DNA of 42,805 nt from an uncultured Selenomonadales bacterium. Lineage in GTDB: Bacteria; Bacillota; Negativicutes; Selenomonadales; Selenomonadaceae. Within the stretch, counting starts at the first letter, position 1, and each line of letters opens with the position of its first letter. The notes below the pieces were generated by a model. That model saw only the letters and a program-made list of their open reading frames with translations. It searched no databases and was not told where the DNA came from. Both the position numbers and the translations under genes were made by a program. This document shows, piece by piece, positions 29,354 to 36,692 of the stretch. The stretch spans positions 1 to 42,805 of the forward strand of contig CALFJC010000058.1 of the NCBI GenBank assembly GCA_937877655.1. Direction: 5' to 3'.

Positions 29354-30379
29354 ATGATTAAAGTTGGTATTATCGGAGCGGGCAGAATCGGACATGTTCA
29401 CGGCGAGAGCATTTCCAAATTCGTCAAGAACGCGACAGTCAAAACCATTGCCGATCCTTTCATGAACGAGAAGACCGAAGCTTGGGCAAAATCAATCGGC
29501 GTCGAGAAAACCACCAAAGATTACAAAGAAATTCTTGACGATCCCGAAATTGCGGCGGTTTTAATCTGCGCGTCCACAGATCAACATTCTCCGCTGTCGA
29601 TTGAGGCTCTCAAAGCCGGCAAACATGTTTTCTGCGAAAAGCCGATTGATCATGACGTTGAGAAGATTAAAGAAGTTCTCGCCGTCGTCAAAGAGTCGGG
29701 CAAAAAATATCAAGTCGGATTCAATCGCCGTTTCGATCACAATTTCCGCGCCATTCGCAAAGCTGTCGAGGCGGGCAAAGTCGGCAAGCAACAGATTATC
29801 AAAATTTCTTCACGTGACCCCGAACCGCCGCCGATTTCCTATGTAAAAGTTTCGGGCGGAATTTTCCTTGACATGACGATTCATGATTTCGACATGGTGC
29901 GCTATCTTTCGGGCGCGGAAGTCGAAGAAGTTTACGCCGAAGGTTCAATCACGGTTGATCCTGCCATCGGCGAGGCGGGCGACGTTGATACCGCCGTTAT
30001 AACTTTGAAACTCAGCAACGGAGCGACTGCCGTTATCGACAACTGCCGCGCTTGCTGTTACGGCTACGACCAACGCGCTGAAGTTTTTGGCGATAAAGGT
30101 TGCGTTGCCATTTCCAACGACAGCGATTCAAATGCGGTTTACAGCAACAAAGACGGCGTCACGGCTGAAAAGCCAATGTTCTTTTTCCTTGAACGCTACA
30201 TGATGGCTTATGCGACTGAAGTTGACGAATTTGTTGAAGCGATTGTCAACGATACCGAAACGCCCGTAACCGCACAGGACGGCTTGGAGCCCGTGCTTAT
30301 CGGTTTGGCGGCGACAAAATCCGTCAAAGAACATCGTCCCGTTAAAATCGCCGAGATTCGCAAGGAGTACAATTTGTAA
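29354..30379 (+). CDS. iolG: Inositol 2-dehydrogenase-like oxidoreductase
   Basis: 341 aa of the Gfo/Idh/MocA family, closest by pattern to IolG, which oxidises myo-inositol to scyllo-inosose with NAD. N-terminal Rossmann fold 'VGIIGAGRIGHVHGESI' (3-19), the catalytic 'CEKPIDHD' Lys near 97, 'QVGFNRRFDHNFRAI' and the 'GGIFLDMTIHDFDMVRYL' motif carrying the catalytic Asp and His. ATG at 29354 is 7 nt from AGGAGGAG; the upstream TTG is rejected. No other inositol genes are nearby, so the exact sugar or polyol substrate is inferred. Confidence 0.87.
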   Translation: MIKVGIIGAGRIGHVHGESISKFVKNATVKTIADPFMNEKTEAWAKSIGVEKTTKDYKEILDDPEIAAVLICASTDQHSPLSIEALKAGKHVFCEKPIDHDVEKIKEVLAVVKESGKKYQVGFNRRFDHNFRAIRKAVEAGKVGKQQIIKISSRDPEPPPISYVKVSGGIFLDMTIHDFDMVRYLSGAEVEEVYAEGSITVDPAIGEAGDVDTAVITLKLSNGATAVIDNCRACCYGYDQRAEVFGDKGCVAISNDSDSNAVYSNKDGVTAEKPMFFFLERYMMAYATEVDEFVEAIVNDTETPVTAQDGLEPVLIGLAATKSVKEHRPVKIAEIRKEYNL

Positions 30380-30420
30380 TTTGACCCCTCACATTTTAAT
30401 AAAATAAATGAAAAAATTAT

Positions 30421-30449
30421 CCCCGACAAAACGTCGGGGAATTTTTTTT
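30421..30449. terminator. Bidirectional terminator between iolG and the XRE gene
   Basis: CCCCGAC (30421-30427) pairs with GTCGGGG (30433-30439), followed by a T-run on the plus side and preceded by A-rich sequence that gives T on the minus side. Confidence 0.9.
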
Positions 30450-30873
30450 AATCGCCGAGAGTTTTTTCGCCGAAACAATGCAACAAATTATTTGTCTGTT
30501 CAACGTCGAGTTTTTGTTCAATCGCCGAGATTATAATCGCATCCCATTGATTTCGCGGATAAAGTATTCCCAAGCCCGAATATCGCAAAAGATATTGAGT
30601 TTCTTCCAAATTCAACTCCATTGCTATTGCTATCGCCAAAAGTTTCGGGCGTGACGGATTTTTTTTCAGCCCCGAAAAAATATGATACACATATTCCCGA
30701 TTCAAGCCCGTTCTTTCGACGACATCTTTTTTGGACAAATTTTTTTCTGCCAAAAGTTTTTCCAAGTATTCGTTCAGCGGCAAAATAAATTCTTCGCGAT
30801 TCTGCCGAAAATATTTGTTCAGATTTTTATCTTCCTTAAGCTCCGTGAAAAGCTCGCCCGTATTTTTTGCCAT
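30448..30873 (-). CDS. XRE-type HTH regulator next to a Ser/Thr kinase
   Basis: 141 aa. The HTH (about 40-95) reads 'LSKKDVVERTGLNREYVYHI' and continues into the second part of the XRE fold 'PKLLAIAIAMELNLEETQYL'. The C-terminal 35 residues are a further helical region. The ATG at 30873 with GGGGGAG 6 nt upstream is preferred over the earlier in-frame start. Divergent from the kinase gene with a 65-bp gap, so it may control the kinase and itself, or be a phosphorylation target; both are inference. Confidence 0.85.
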   Translation of the reverse strand: MAKNTGELFTELKEDKNLNKYFRQNREEFILPLNEYLEKLLAEKNLSKKDVVERTGLNREYVYHIFSGLKKNPSRPKLLAIAIAMELNLEETQYLLRYSGLGILYPRNQWDAIIISAIEQKLDVEQTNNLLHCFGEKTLGD

Positions 30874-30938
30874 GCCGCTCCCCCCGATATTTTTTTCTAT
30901 GCTATAATGACAGAAAAATTTTTTCAAGGCAAATTGAG

Positions 30939-32339
30939 ATGAATTTTTTCAAAAAATATTTGGGTGATACCTTTGAACTTGTCGAGACGCTTAAGGAGTC
31001 CGAGCAGGATTTTGTCGCCGTCGTTTATGATAAACATACGAAAAAAGTTTGCGTCATGAAACAACGCGCCTTAAATTCCCGTCCGATTTATCAAATGCTT
31101 AAGGAACTTGACGAGCCGCACATTCCGAAAATTTATCGGCTGTTTGATTTTGACGGGAAATTGATCGTTGTCGAAGAGTTCATTGACGGAAAAACTTTGG
31201 AAGAAATTTTGATTTATCAGCCCGAATTGCTCGGCGAAAAATTTGCGGCAAATATTCTTTTGAGTCTCTGCGAATGTCTGTATGCAATTCACGCGAAAAA
31301 TATTGTTCACCGCGATATTAAGCCGTCAAATATCATGCTGACCGATTTTAAAGAAGTCAAGCTGATTGATTTCGGCATTGCCCGCCTTTTCAAGCCCGAC
31401 AGCCGCGCAGATACAGAACTTTTGGGAACTCGCGGCTATGCGCCGCCCGAACAATTCGGCTTATTCGGCGCGGGGCAAACCGATTCGCGCAGTGATATTT
31501 ATTCGCTCGGCGTCACGATTAAAAATTTGCTCGGCGAAGATTACAACGGCAAGTTGAGCGACATTTTAAATCGCTGTACTTCGTTGGAGCCTTTGCAACG
31601 TTTTCAATCCGCCGCAGAACTTCGCAATGCCGTTCTCCGCCGCCAAAAATTTTATCACGTAAAAAAATTTCTCGTTGCCGCGCTGATTTGTCCCGCGATA
31701 ATTTTTATCCCGAACGTTGCAGAAGAAAATTTTCAATCGCCCGAAGTCGAATTGTCGCCCGAAATTTTTTCCGAAATTCAACCGCCTGTCGTTGACGAAG
31801 AAAAAATTGTCGAGAGTCCTCCTCCCGACAATTCCGATAATGAAATTTTTAATCGGCTGACGAATTTTGTTATAAATCCTCCGACCGTGACGCCGACGCT
31901 TCCCGAAATTCCTTCGACGCCGCAAACCGTTACGCCCGCGCCGCCCGTCGAAAAACCTGCGGGCGAAGTTGAATTTAAATTTTATTTGAACGGCGAATTG
32001 ACGGATAAATATCACATGGTTTATCTGCGCGATTGGCATTCTTGGCAGAAAAACAGTTACGGCGAGTATCTTTTTCCGCCGAGCATGACTTCGCGGCTCC
32101 GCATTGAAAATCACAGCGGCAAAGATTTAATCAACCCGCGAGTTGATGTCGAGTTCGGCTATGACGAATACACATTGGAATATCCAACCATTGCGAACGG
32201 TCAAACCGCCGATATAAATATTCCGCTCGGCGGACAACTTGCCGCGCCAGTCGACGGCAGCGGAAATCTTTTGGTAACTTTGAAACCCGAAGGCGAGCCC
32301 GAAATTTTTTTCAACAAAACATTTTTCCTCGTGAAATGA
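30939..32339 (+). CDS. Membrane Ser/Thr protein kinase with extracellular domain
   Basis: 466 aa. Hanks-type kinase domain (about 8-235): ATP-binding Lys41 in 'VCVMKQ', catalytic loop 'HRDIKPSNIML' (124-134), 'DFG' (144-146), activation segment 'LGTRGYAPPEQFG', and 'SDIYSLGVTI'. The glycine-rich loop is degenerate (no GxGxxG before residue 25). One transmembrane helix (about 242-260), then a Pro/Thr-rich spacer and a beta-rich outer domain (about 345-466, 'VEFKFYLNGELTDKYHM'). So the kinase is inside and a sensor-like domain outside. ATG at 30939; a TATAAT at 30903-30908 may be its -10 box. Neighbour of the XRE gene. Confidence 0.88.
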   Translation: MNFFKKYLGDTFELVETLKESEQDFVAVVYDKHTKKVCVMKQRALNSRPIYQMLKELDEPHIPKIYRLFDFDGKLIVVEEFIDGKTLEEILIYQPELLGEKFAANILLSLCECLYAIHAKNIVHRDIKPSNIMLTDFKEVKLIDFGIARLFKPDSRADTELLGTRGYAPPEQFGLFGAGQTDSRSDIYSLGVTIKNLLGEDYNGKLSDILNRCTSLEPLQRFQSAAELRNAVLRRQKFYHVKKFLVAALICPAIIFIPNVAEENFQSPEVELSPEIFSEIQPPVVDEEKIVESPPPDNSDNEIFNRLTNFVINPPTVTPTLPEIPSTPQTVTPAPPVEKPAGEVEFKFYLNGELTDKYHMVYLRDWHSWQKNSYGEYLFPPSMTSRLRIENHSGKDLINPRVDVEFGYDEYTLEYPTIANGQTADINIPLGGQLAAPVDGSGNLLVTLKPEGEPEIFFNKTFFLVK

Positions 32340-32377
32340 ATTTCCAAAATGCGAAATACCAAATCGAAGAGATACCC

Positions 32378-32487
32378 GGGCGCACAGGACGTGCGCCCGC
32401 CGGCAACAGAAACAGGATGTTTCTATTGCCGGTCAAACGCCCTTTCTTTTTGCAACTTTTTCTTTGGGCGCAGCAAAGAAAAAGTTG
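32378..32487 (-). repeat. Three-hairpin dispersed element, copy C (inverted)
   Basis: Mirror order of copies A and B: 32378-32398 (GGGCGCAC/GTGCGCCC), 32400-32432 (CCGGCAACAGAAAC with GTTTCTATTGCCGG, loop AGGAT) and 32455-32487 (AACTTTTTCTTTG with CAAAGAAAAAGTT). Between the convergent kinase and YkgJ-like genes. Confidence 0.85.
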
Positions 32488-32526
32488 AGCAAACCTCCAC
32501 TTTAGGAAAAAGGGGGCGAACCGTCA

Positions 32527-32784
32527 CTAATTTTTTTGCTCCGATTGAAACTTTTTGCAAAATTCTTTGTTGATGCGATAAAATTCCTCGCGAGTCATTT
32601 TATCCGATAAATTTTTTTCGTACATTTCATCCACGCGGCAGAAAATCGGTCGCTCCGAATAAATTTCGCAGAGATTATCCGCCGTCAAATATTTGCAAAC
32701 TCCGTCGGGCTCAGCCATGTGCCGCGCAAAAAAAACTTCGCCGATCCTCCGACAACAACAGCCGCATTGTTCACACGGAAACAT
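32527..32784 (-). CDS. YkgJ-type cysteine-cluster protein
   Basis: 85 aa. The N-terminal 'FPCEQCGCCCRRIG' plus 'GVCKYL', 'NLCEIYSERPIFCR' and 'EFCKKF' supply about nine cysteines in the YkgJ/CxxCxxCC pattern, which is thought to bind zinc or an Fe-S centre. Start at 32784 with GAGGAAAA; it overlaps the end of the upstream gene by 14 nt, which implies translational coupling. Last gene of the GTPase/AAA+ cluster, or a passenger of it. Function unknown. Confidence 0.8.
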   Translation of the reverse strand: MFPCEQCGCCCRRIGEVFFARHMAEPDGVCKYLTADNLCEIYSERPIFCRVDEMYEKNLSDKMTREEFYRINKEFCKKFQSEQKN

Positions 32785-33172
32785 TTTTCCTCGAAGGCTC
32801 CTCAATCTCAAATTTCATGACAGTTTCCCTTTGCAAAGTCTGCCGAAAATCTTCCGTCAAGCAACTTATGTCAAGCGACTTTGTTTGCGCCTCCAAAACG
32901 TGAAATTTTTCGTCCGCATCCTCAAAATAAAGCGCATAAGAACATTGATAATTTTCCTTGCCCGCCATCGAAATTTTGAACTCGCCGCTGATATAGTGAC
33001 AATTTTTTTTCTGCTCTTCGGCGAGAATAATTTTATCAAGCGCGTCGCCGTAACGCGCCTGCAATTCCTTCAAGCTGACGTAAAAGCCGACGCGATTAAG
33101 TTGCTTGTCAATTTCCTGAAAAATATTTTTGACTGCCTCGACAACGTCGCCGGGATTTTTTTCTTTAAACAA
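32771..33172 (-). CDS. Small cluster protein, paralogue of the 144-aa protein
   Basis: 133 aa, not recognised. Helical N-terminal part (about 8-50) then a beta region 'HYISGEFKISMAGKENYQCS' with 'YALYFEDADEKFHVLEAQTK'. It aligns with the protein at 33650-34084 through 'LDKIIL-EE', 'KYI-GEF', 'Y-FF/YF-D' and the end 'KFEI-EPS', so the two are paralogues. The strand-turn-strand and following helix ('LDISCLTEDFRQTLQ') resemble the C-terminal half of the cluster's repeated module. Starts with TTG at 33172, 9 nt from GGAGGG. Cytoplasmic; role unknown. Confidence 0.8.
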   Translation of the reverse strand: MFKEKNPGDVVEAVKNIFQEIDKQLNRVGFYVSLKELQARYGDALDKIILAEEQKKNCHYISGEFKISMAGKENYQCSYALYFEDADEKFHVLEAQTKSLDISCLTEDFRQTLQRETVMKFEIEEPSRKNVSV

Positions 33173-33186
33173 AGTTCATCCCTCCG

Positions 33187-33576
33187 TTAAATTTCCATGC
33201 CCAATTCCAGTTCAACATCTTCCGTTATGTCGGTATCTTGTTTGCGATTGCGCCGAATTTTGTTGCGAATGGCGGGCGGCAATTCGCTTTCGGGCAAAGT
33301 GCGCCGCGTCGTCTCTTCCAGCCAAGTTTGCTTGCCGATTTTGTGATAAAGTTTGTGTTCAATTTTTGCGTGAACAACATCAAGGAAGCCGCCGACAATC
33401 ATTGCCGCCGCTTTGAATTCTCCGCCGAATTGCGTTGACGCCGCTTTAAGCATCTGTGAAACTTTCGGGATAAATTCGTGGAGCCACTCCATAATTTCAT
33501 CCCAGTTGCAAACGACTGCCGCCACGCCCAAAATTCCTACGAGCCCCGCGCCAATCAGCCATGCTGCAGGTATCAT
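33187..33576 (-). CDS. Membrane-anchored module protein (129 aa)
   Basis: Begins MIPAAWLIGAGLVGILGVAA, an N-terminal membrane helix, followed by one full copy of the cluster module (about 23-127): 'NWDEIMEWLHEFIPKVSQ', a helix, 'KIEHKLYHKIGKQTWLEETT', 'ELPPAIRNKI' and 'DITEDVELELG'. Start at 33576 with AAAGGAG, preferred over the upstream in-frame ATG. Closest relative in the window is the 122-aa protein at 34105-34473 and the C-terminus of the 822-aa GTPase. Probable inner-membrane adaptor; function inferred from architecture only. Confidence 0.83.
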   Translation of the reverse strand: MIPAAWLIGAGLVGILGVAAVVCNWDEIMEWLHEFIPKVSQMLKAASTQFGGEFKAAAMIVGGFLDVVHAKIEHKLYHKIGKQTWLEETTRRTLPESELPPAIRNKIRRNRKQDTDITEDVELELGMEI

Positions 33577-33593
33577 TTTTAAATCTCCTTTCA

Positions 33594-33630
33594 AAAAATC
33601 GGGAGCGAGAAAAATTTTTCTCTCGCTCCC
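33594..33630 (-). terminator. Intra-operon terminator-like hairpin
   Basis: GGGAGCGAGA (33601-33610) and TCTCGCTCCC (33621-33630) form a perfect 10-bp stem that can extend through AAAA/TTTT. On the minus strand it is followed by a T-run at 33599-33594. Lies between the 144-aa and 129-aa genes, so the last three genes may be expressed at a lower level. Confidence 0.75.
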
Positions 33631-33649
33631 TTCAATTTATCGATTCAAT

Positions 33650-34084
33650 TTATTTTTCAAGAAAAGTTTCGCGATTGTGTTTGTTCCGCGCAGTTTCGCT
33701 CGGTTCGGGAATTTCAAACTTGATATTTTTATCCGTCTTGAGTTGCTCGCGCACTTTCGGCGAAAGATTTGACGTGGTAAGCTCGCGGCTCTTCGCCTCA
33801 ACCTTGAAAATTTTTTGTTGCTCGTCTTGGAAAAAGAATTTGTAACCGCAAGTATAAAATTTATCGCTGACATAGTCAAGATTGAATTCGCCGCCGATGT
33901 ATTTGCGATTGCTTGCGTCCTCTTCGTCAAGAATAATTTTATCAAGCTTTGGGGAATAAACGCGCTGAAGGTCTTCGAGCGTCATTGTGGGGCGAAGTTC
34001 TTCCATAATCTCGTTTATCATGTTCATCAAAACTTCTCTGCCGACGGTAATTGCCTCGCCGACCGAAATTCCGTCTTTGCCCAT
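33650..34084 (-). CDS. Small cluster protein (144 aa)
   Basis: Not recognised. Helical start (about 1-50), then 'LDKIILDEEDASNRKYIGGE', a beta segment 'YTCGYKFFFQDEQQKIFKVE' and a helix 'TTSNLSPKVREQLK', ending with a charged tail. Paralogue of the 133-aa protein at 32771-33172. The segment from 'YKFFF' to 'VREQLK' aligns loosely with the module part from 'YKLYH' to 'ALRKKI' in neighbouring proteins. GAGGAG site, 20 nt after the upstream gene. No signal or membrane helix. Confidence 0.8.
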   Translation of the reverse strand: MGKDGISVGEAITVGREVLMNMINEIMEELRPTMTLEDLQRVYSPKLDKIILDEEDASNRKYIGGEFNLDYVSDKFYTCGYKFFFQDEQQKIFKVEAKSRELTTSNLSPKVREQLKTDKNIKFEIPEPSETARNKHNRETFLEK

Positions 34085-34104
34085 GAGTTATCATCTCCTC
34101 AAAA

Positions 34105-34473
34105 TTAAATTGTTTGTCCGAGTTCCAATTCCATTTCTTGCGTGATGTCCGCTTCTTGACGGGCAATTTTGGCGCGAATGTGCGGCGGAACTTCATCTTC
34201 CGAAACCGGAACAACAGTCCGTTCAACCATCCACTGATCGTTTTGTTTGTCCTTGTAAAAAAGTTGGTGCTTGATTCGCGCAATGCTGTCCTTGATTTTC
34301 TCGCCGACGATTGTCGCCGCGTTGGCAATGCCGCGCATGCTTTTGGAAATGGCTTCCTTCAAACTCGTCAAGAATTTTGAAAACCAAGCCTTGACTTCAT
34401 CCCAATGTTTGTAAACGTAATAAGCCGCGCCGCCTGCCGCCGCAACTGCCGCCGCTACCAAAATAGGTACCAT
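34105..34473 (-). CDS. Membrane-anchored module protein (122 aa)
   Basis: Begins MVPILVAAAVAAAGGAAYYV, a glycine/alanine-rich membrane helix, then one module copy (about 24-121): 'HWDEVKAWFSKFLTSLKE', a long amphipathic helix, 'RIKHQLFYKDKQNDQWMVER', 'EVPPHIRAKI' and 'DITQEMELELG'. Same architecture as the 129-aa protein downstream. GAGGAG precedes the ATG. Likely bitopic inner-membrane protein with the module in the cytoplasm; function inferred from architecture and context. Confidence 0.83.
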   Translation of the reverse strand: MVPILVAAAVAAAGGAAYYVYKHWDEVKAWFSKFLTSLKEAISKSMRGIANAATIVGEKIKDSIARIKHQLFYKDKQNDQWMVERTVVPVSEDEVPPHIRAKIARQEADITQEMELELGQTI

Positions 34474-34497
34474 TATTCAATCACTCCTCAAAACTTT

Positions 34498-35211
34498 TTA
34501 TTCTTCGGCGACCGCCGAGTTTTCTCGTGCCGCCAATTCGCTTTCAATCTCATTTGTAATGTCGACTTCGTCAGCCGCGTCTTCGATTTTTTTGCGAAGT
34601 GCTTCGGGAATTTTTTCAAGCGAAATATTTACCGTCCTTGTTTCCACCAGCCAATTATTTTTTGCCTTATGATAAAGTTTATATTTCAACTCGACAAGCG
34701 AAGATTTATCATTTTTCTCCGCCGTAAAAATATCGGCATTCGGAGTATCGACATTTTTAAACATGTAAGCCGTCTGTTTCCGCTTGGCTTCAAAAAAATT
34801 TAAAGCTTCCTTCCAATCGGACAGAATTTGCAACTGAAAAATAAAGTGCGTCTCCAATTCGCGCTCAATTTCGTCTGTAATGTCGACTTCGCCTTCCGCC
34901 CCGTCGATTTTTTTGCGAAGTGCTTCGGGAACTTTTTCTGCCGAAATATCGGCTCGATAAACGTCATCAACCCTGCGATTTTCTTTGTCGTAAGAAATTT
35001 TATATCTCAAGGTAACGTAATCGCAAGCCCCGTTGAATTTTTCCGCCAAGACAACTGCCTTGTAAGGAATATTTTTTTTGTCGAAATCATTTTTTACAAG
35101 TTGTTGTCTGTCTTTCAAAAAATTCAATGCCATGTTCCAATCAAGATTTTCGGCTTTGATACTTGGAAAAGGTGTGGCGAAAGGAACGGCTGAATAAATT
35201 TGTACTAACAT
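34498..35211 (-). CDS. Tandem two-module protein (237 aa)
   Basis: Two copies of the cluster module in series. Copy 1, about 24-124: 'LDWNMALNFLKDRQQLVKND', 'YVTLRYKISYDKENRRVDD', 'KVPEALRKKI', 'DITDEIEREL'. Copy 2, about 131-232: 'SDWKEALNFFEAKRKQTA', 'LVELKYKLYHKAKNNWLVET', 'KIPEALRKKI', 'DITNEIESELA'. No membrane helix. This internal duplication defines the module boundaries for the whole cluster. The ribosome site (GAAGG) is weaker than those of its neighbours. Function unknown. Confidence 0.83.
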   Translation of the reverse strand: MLVQIYSAVPFATPFPSIKAENLDWNMALNFLKDRQQLVKNDFDKKNIPYKAVVLAEKFNGACDYVTLRYKISYDKENRRVDDVYRADISAEKVPEALRKKIDGAEGEVDITDEIERELETHFIFQLQILSDWKEALNFFEAKRKQTAYMFKNVDTPNADIFTAEKNDKSSLVELKYKLYHKAKNNWLVETRTVNISLEKIPEALRKKIEDAADEVDITNEIESELAARENSAVAEE

Positions 35212-35236
35212 GATAAATTAACCTTCATGAAAAAAT

Positions 35237-35572
35237 TTAATTTCTTGCAGTCAATTTTTTGCGGATATAATCGGGCAGTTCTTCTTCCGCAATTTCCTGC
35301 GCGGAACTTTTTTTGAGAGATTTGCATTCTTCGTCCTTGACAAAAATTTTTTCGACGGGCATTTGATCCGAAGTTTCGCCGAGATTGGAAAATTTTTCGT
35401 CGACATAGACGCGCAAAGTTTTTCCTGCCGCCAGCAAAGAATTTTTAACATCTTCGGCGGAGACCTCGCGCATTTCGACGGGCTCCATTTCTTGAGTTTC
35501 GCCGGAAGAATTTTCGCCGAGAACTTTTTGCGCCGCCATCCCCGCCAACACTCCCGCTACGAACGGTATCAT
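35237..35572 (-). CDS. Small anchored cluster protein with a module remnant (111 aa)
   Basis: Begins MIPFVAGVLAGMAAQKVLGE, an N-terminal hydrophobic segment like those of three neighbours. The rest is acidic and helical, with 'VSAEDVKNSLLAAGKTL' in the middle and a C-terminal 'EEELPDYIRKKL' that matches the 'P--IR-K' part of the module and then stops. AAGGAGGTG precedes the ATG. 24 nt from the next gene. Not recognised as any family. Confidence 0.75.
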   Translation of the reverse strand: MIPFVAGVLAGMAAQKVLGENSSGETQEMEPVEMREVSAEDVKNSLLAAGKTLRVYVDEKFSNLGETSDQMPVEKIFVKDEECKSLKKSSAQEIAEEELPDYIRKKLTARN

Positions 35573-35596
35573 TTTATCACCTCCTTAAAAATTTTT

Positions 35597-36082
35597 TTAA
35601 TAATCCCTGAGAGATTTTCCGCAATTTCTGCAAAATCTCGCGTTGCCGTTGTGAACTTTCGCGCCGCAATAAGGACAGAAATTTATAATCGCGTCGCTCG
35701 CAGTTGAAGTTCTTAACTTGCGATTGCGGAGTTTTTCACGATAATACTCAACAAAATTCAAAGTTTTTTCGTCGCCCCGCCGCTTGGCTTTTATCCTGAT
35801 TGATTCCAATTCATTTTTGATAGTGTAATTGGTTATCTGAGGATTCGCAAGCATGTTTTCAATCCGTTCAAAATCCCTGCCGAAGTCTTCAGCGGATAAA
35901 GTTTCGTCATTCGAGGAGTCGCCGGGTAATTTTTTGCCTGCGCGGCTGAGCTGTTGCATAACGTAATCTTCGGAGACAGGAAATTTTTCTTTCGTGACAG
36001 CCTGCGCGGATTTATCGTCATCGCTTAAAAGTGCCGCTCCCGCCAAGCCGACTGCCGCCGCGCCGATTAATACAGGTATCAC
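35597..36082 (-). CDS. Membrane-anchored zinc-ribbon protein (161 aa)
   Basis: Starts with GTG (GGAGG 8 nt before) as MIPVLIGAAAVGLAGAALLS, a membrane helix. A helical middle (about 40-130) includes 'AEDFGRDFERIENMLANP'. The C-terminal 30 residues form a zinc ribbon: 'FCPYCGAKVHNGNARFCRNC' followed by GKSL. Four cysteines bind one zinc. The ribbon is nearly the same as that of the 70-aa protein upstream. The middle 'YVMQQLSRAGKKLPG' is similar in position to 'VKNSLLAAGKTL' of the 111-aa protein. Function unknown. Confidence 0.8.
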   Translation of the reverse strand: MIPVLIGAAAVGLAGAALLSDDDKSAQAVTKEKFPVSEDYVMQQLSRAGKKLPGDSSNDETLSAEDFGRDFERIENMLANPQITNYTIKNELESIRIKAKRRGDEKTLNFVEYYREKLRNRKLRTSTASDAIINFCPYCGAKVHNGNARFCRNCGKSLRDY

Positions 36083-36106
36083 TTAATCGCCTCCTTAAAA
36101 AATTTC

Positions 36107-36319
36107 TTAATCCTCGTTGAGAGCCTTTCCGCAATTTGTACAAAATTTCGCGTCGGCGTGGCGAACCTTCGCGCCGCAATAAGGACAAAAATTTATTCTA
36201 TCGTTTTCTTGCAGCCGAAGAATTTTTTCGCGAATGGCGGGCGGCAATTCTTCTATGGAGACTGTATATGTTTCCACCACTTCCTGCCAACCATCATTTT
36301 TTCGTGACCAAAAAGGCAT
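36107..36319 (-). CDS. Module fragment plus zinc ribbon (70 aa)
   Basis: Begins MPFW, like the AAA+ ATPase two genes upstream, followed by 'GWQEVVETYTVSIEELPPAI' and REKI, which match the strand-loop-helix part of the module, and a C-terminal zinc ribbon 'FCPYCGAKVRHADAKFCTNC' then GKAL. So it joins the module to the ribbon seen in the 161-aa protein. AAAGGAGG before the ATG. Soluble. A role as adaptor is inferred. Confidence 0.8.
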   Translation of the reverse strand: MPFWSRKNDGWQEVVETYTVSIEELPPAIREKILRLQENDRINFCPYCGAKVRHADAKFCTNCGKALNED

Positions 36320-36332
36320 TTAATCGCCTCCT

Positions 36333-36692
36333 TTAATCGTCGGATAATTTACGTGTCGCAAGCTCGTGTTCGACATAATCGGTTATATCCACTTCGCCGA
36401 AAGCCGCCGCCAATTTTTCGCGGAGATAATTCGGCAACTCGCTCTTGGGCAAATCGATTTTTGCATTTTCTTTAAGCCACTCGCCGTTTTCTTGATAAAA
36501 ATGACTGTGACTTACCGTCGCCATGCCGCCGCCGCTGTTTTCCAACGTTATCAAGCTGAAATAAAGCCCTTCGGAATATTTTTCGCGCAGAGCATTTTCA
36601 AGCCGTTCAAGAAAATCCAAAACTTTATCCCAGCTGTCGCCGAAAAGCGCGGTGCAAATTCTGTTCAGAATGGAATTAAAAGTCGACCTCAC
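36333..36692 (-). CDS. Single-module protein coupled to the AAA+ ATPase (119 aa)
   Basis: One full module copy (about 19-114): 'DSWDKVLDFLERLENALREK', a beta region 'SHSHFYQENGEWLKENAK', 'ELPNYLREKL' and 'DITDYVEHELA'. No membrane helix. It starts with GTG at 36692, which overlaps the stop of the AAA+ gene as GTGA, so translation is probably coupled; the GGGAG lies almost against the start, which is unusual. The tight link suggests it is a partner or substrate of the ATPase. Confidence 0.8.
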   Translation of the reverse strand: MRSTFNSILNRICTALFGDSWDKVLDFLERLENALREKYSEGLYFSLITLENSGGGMATVSHSHFYQENGEWLKENAKIDLPKSELPNYLREKLAAAFGEVDITDYVEHELATRKLSDD

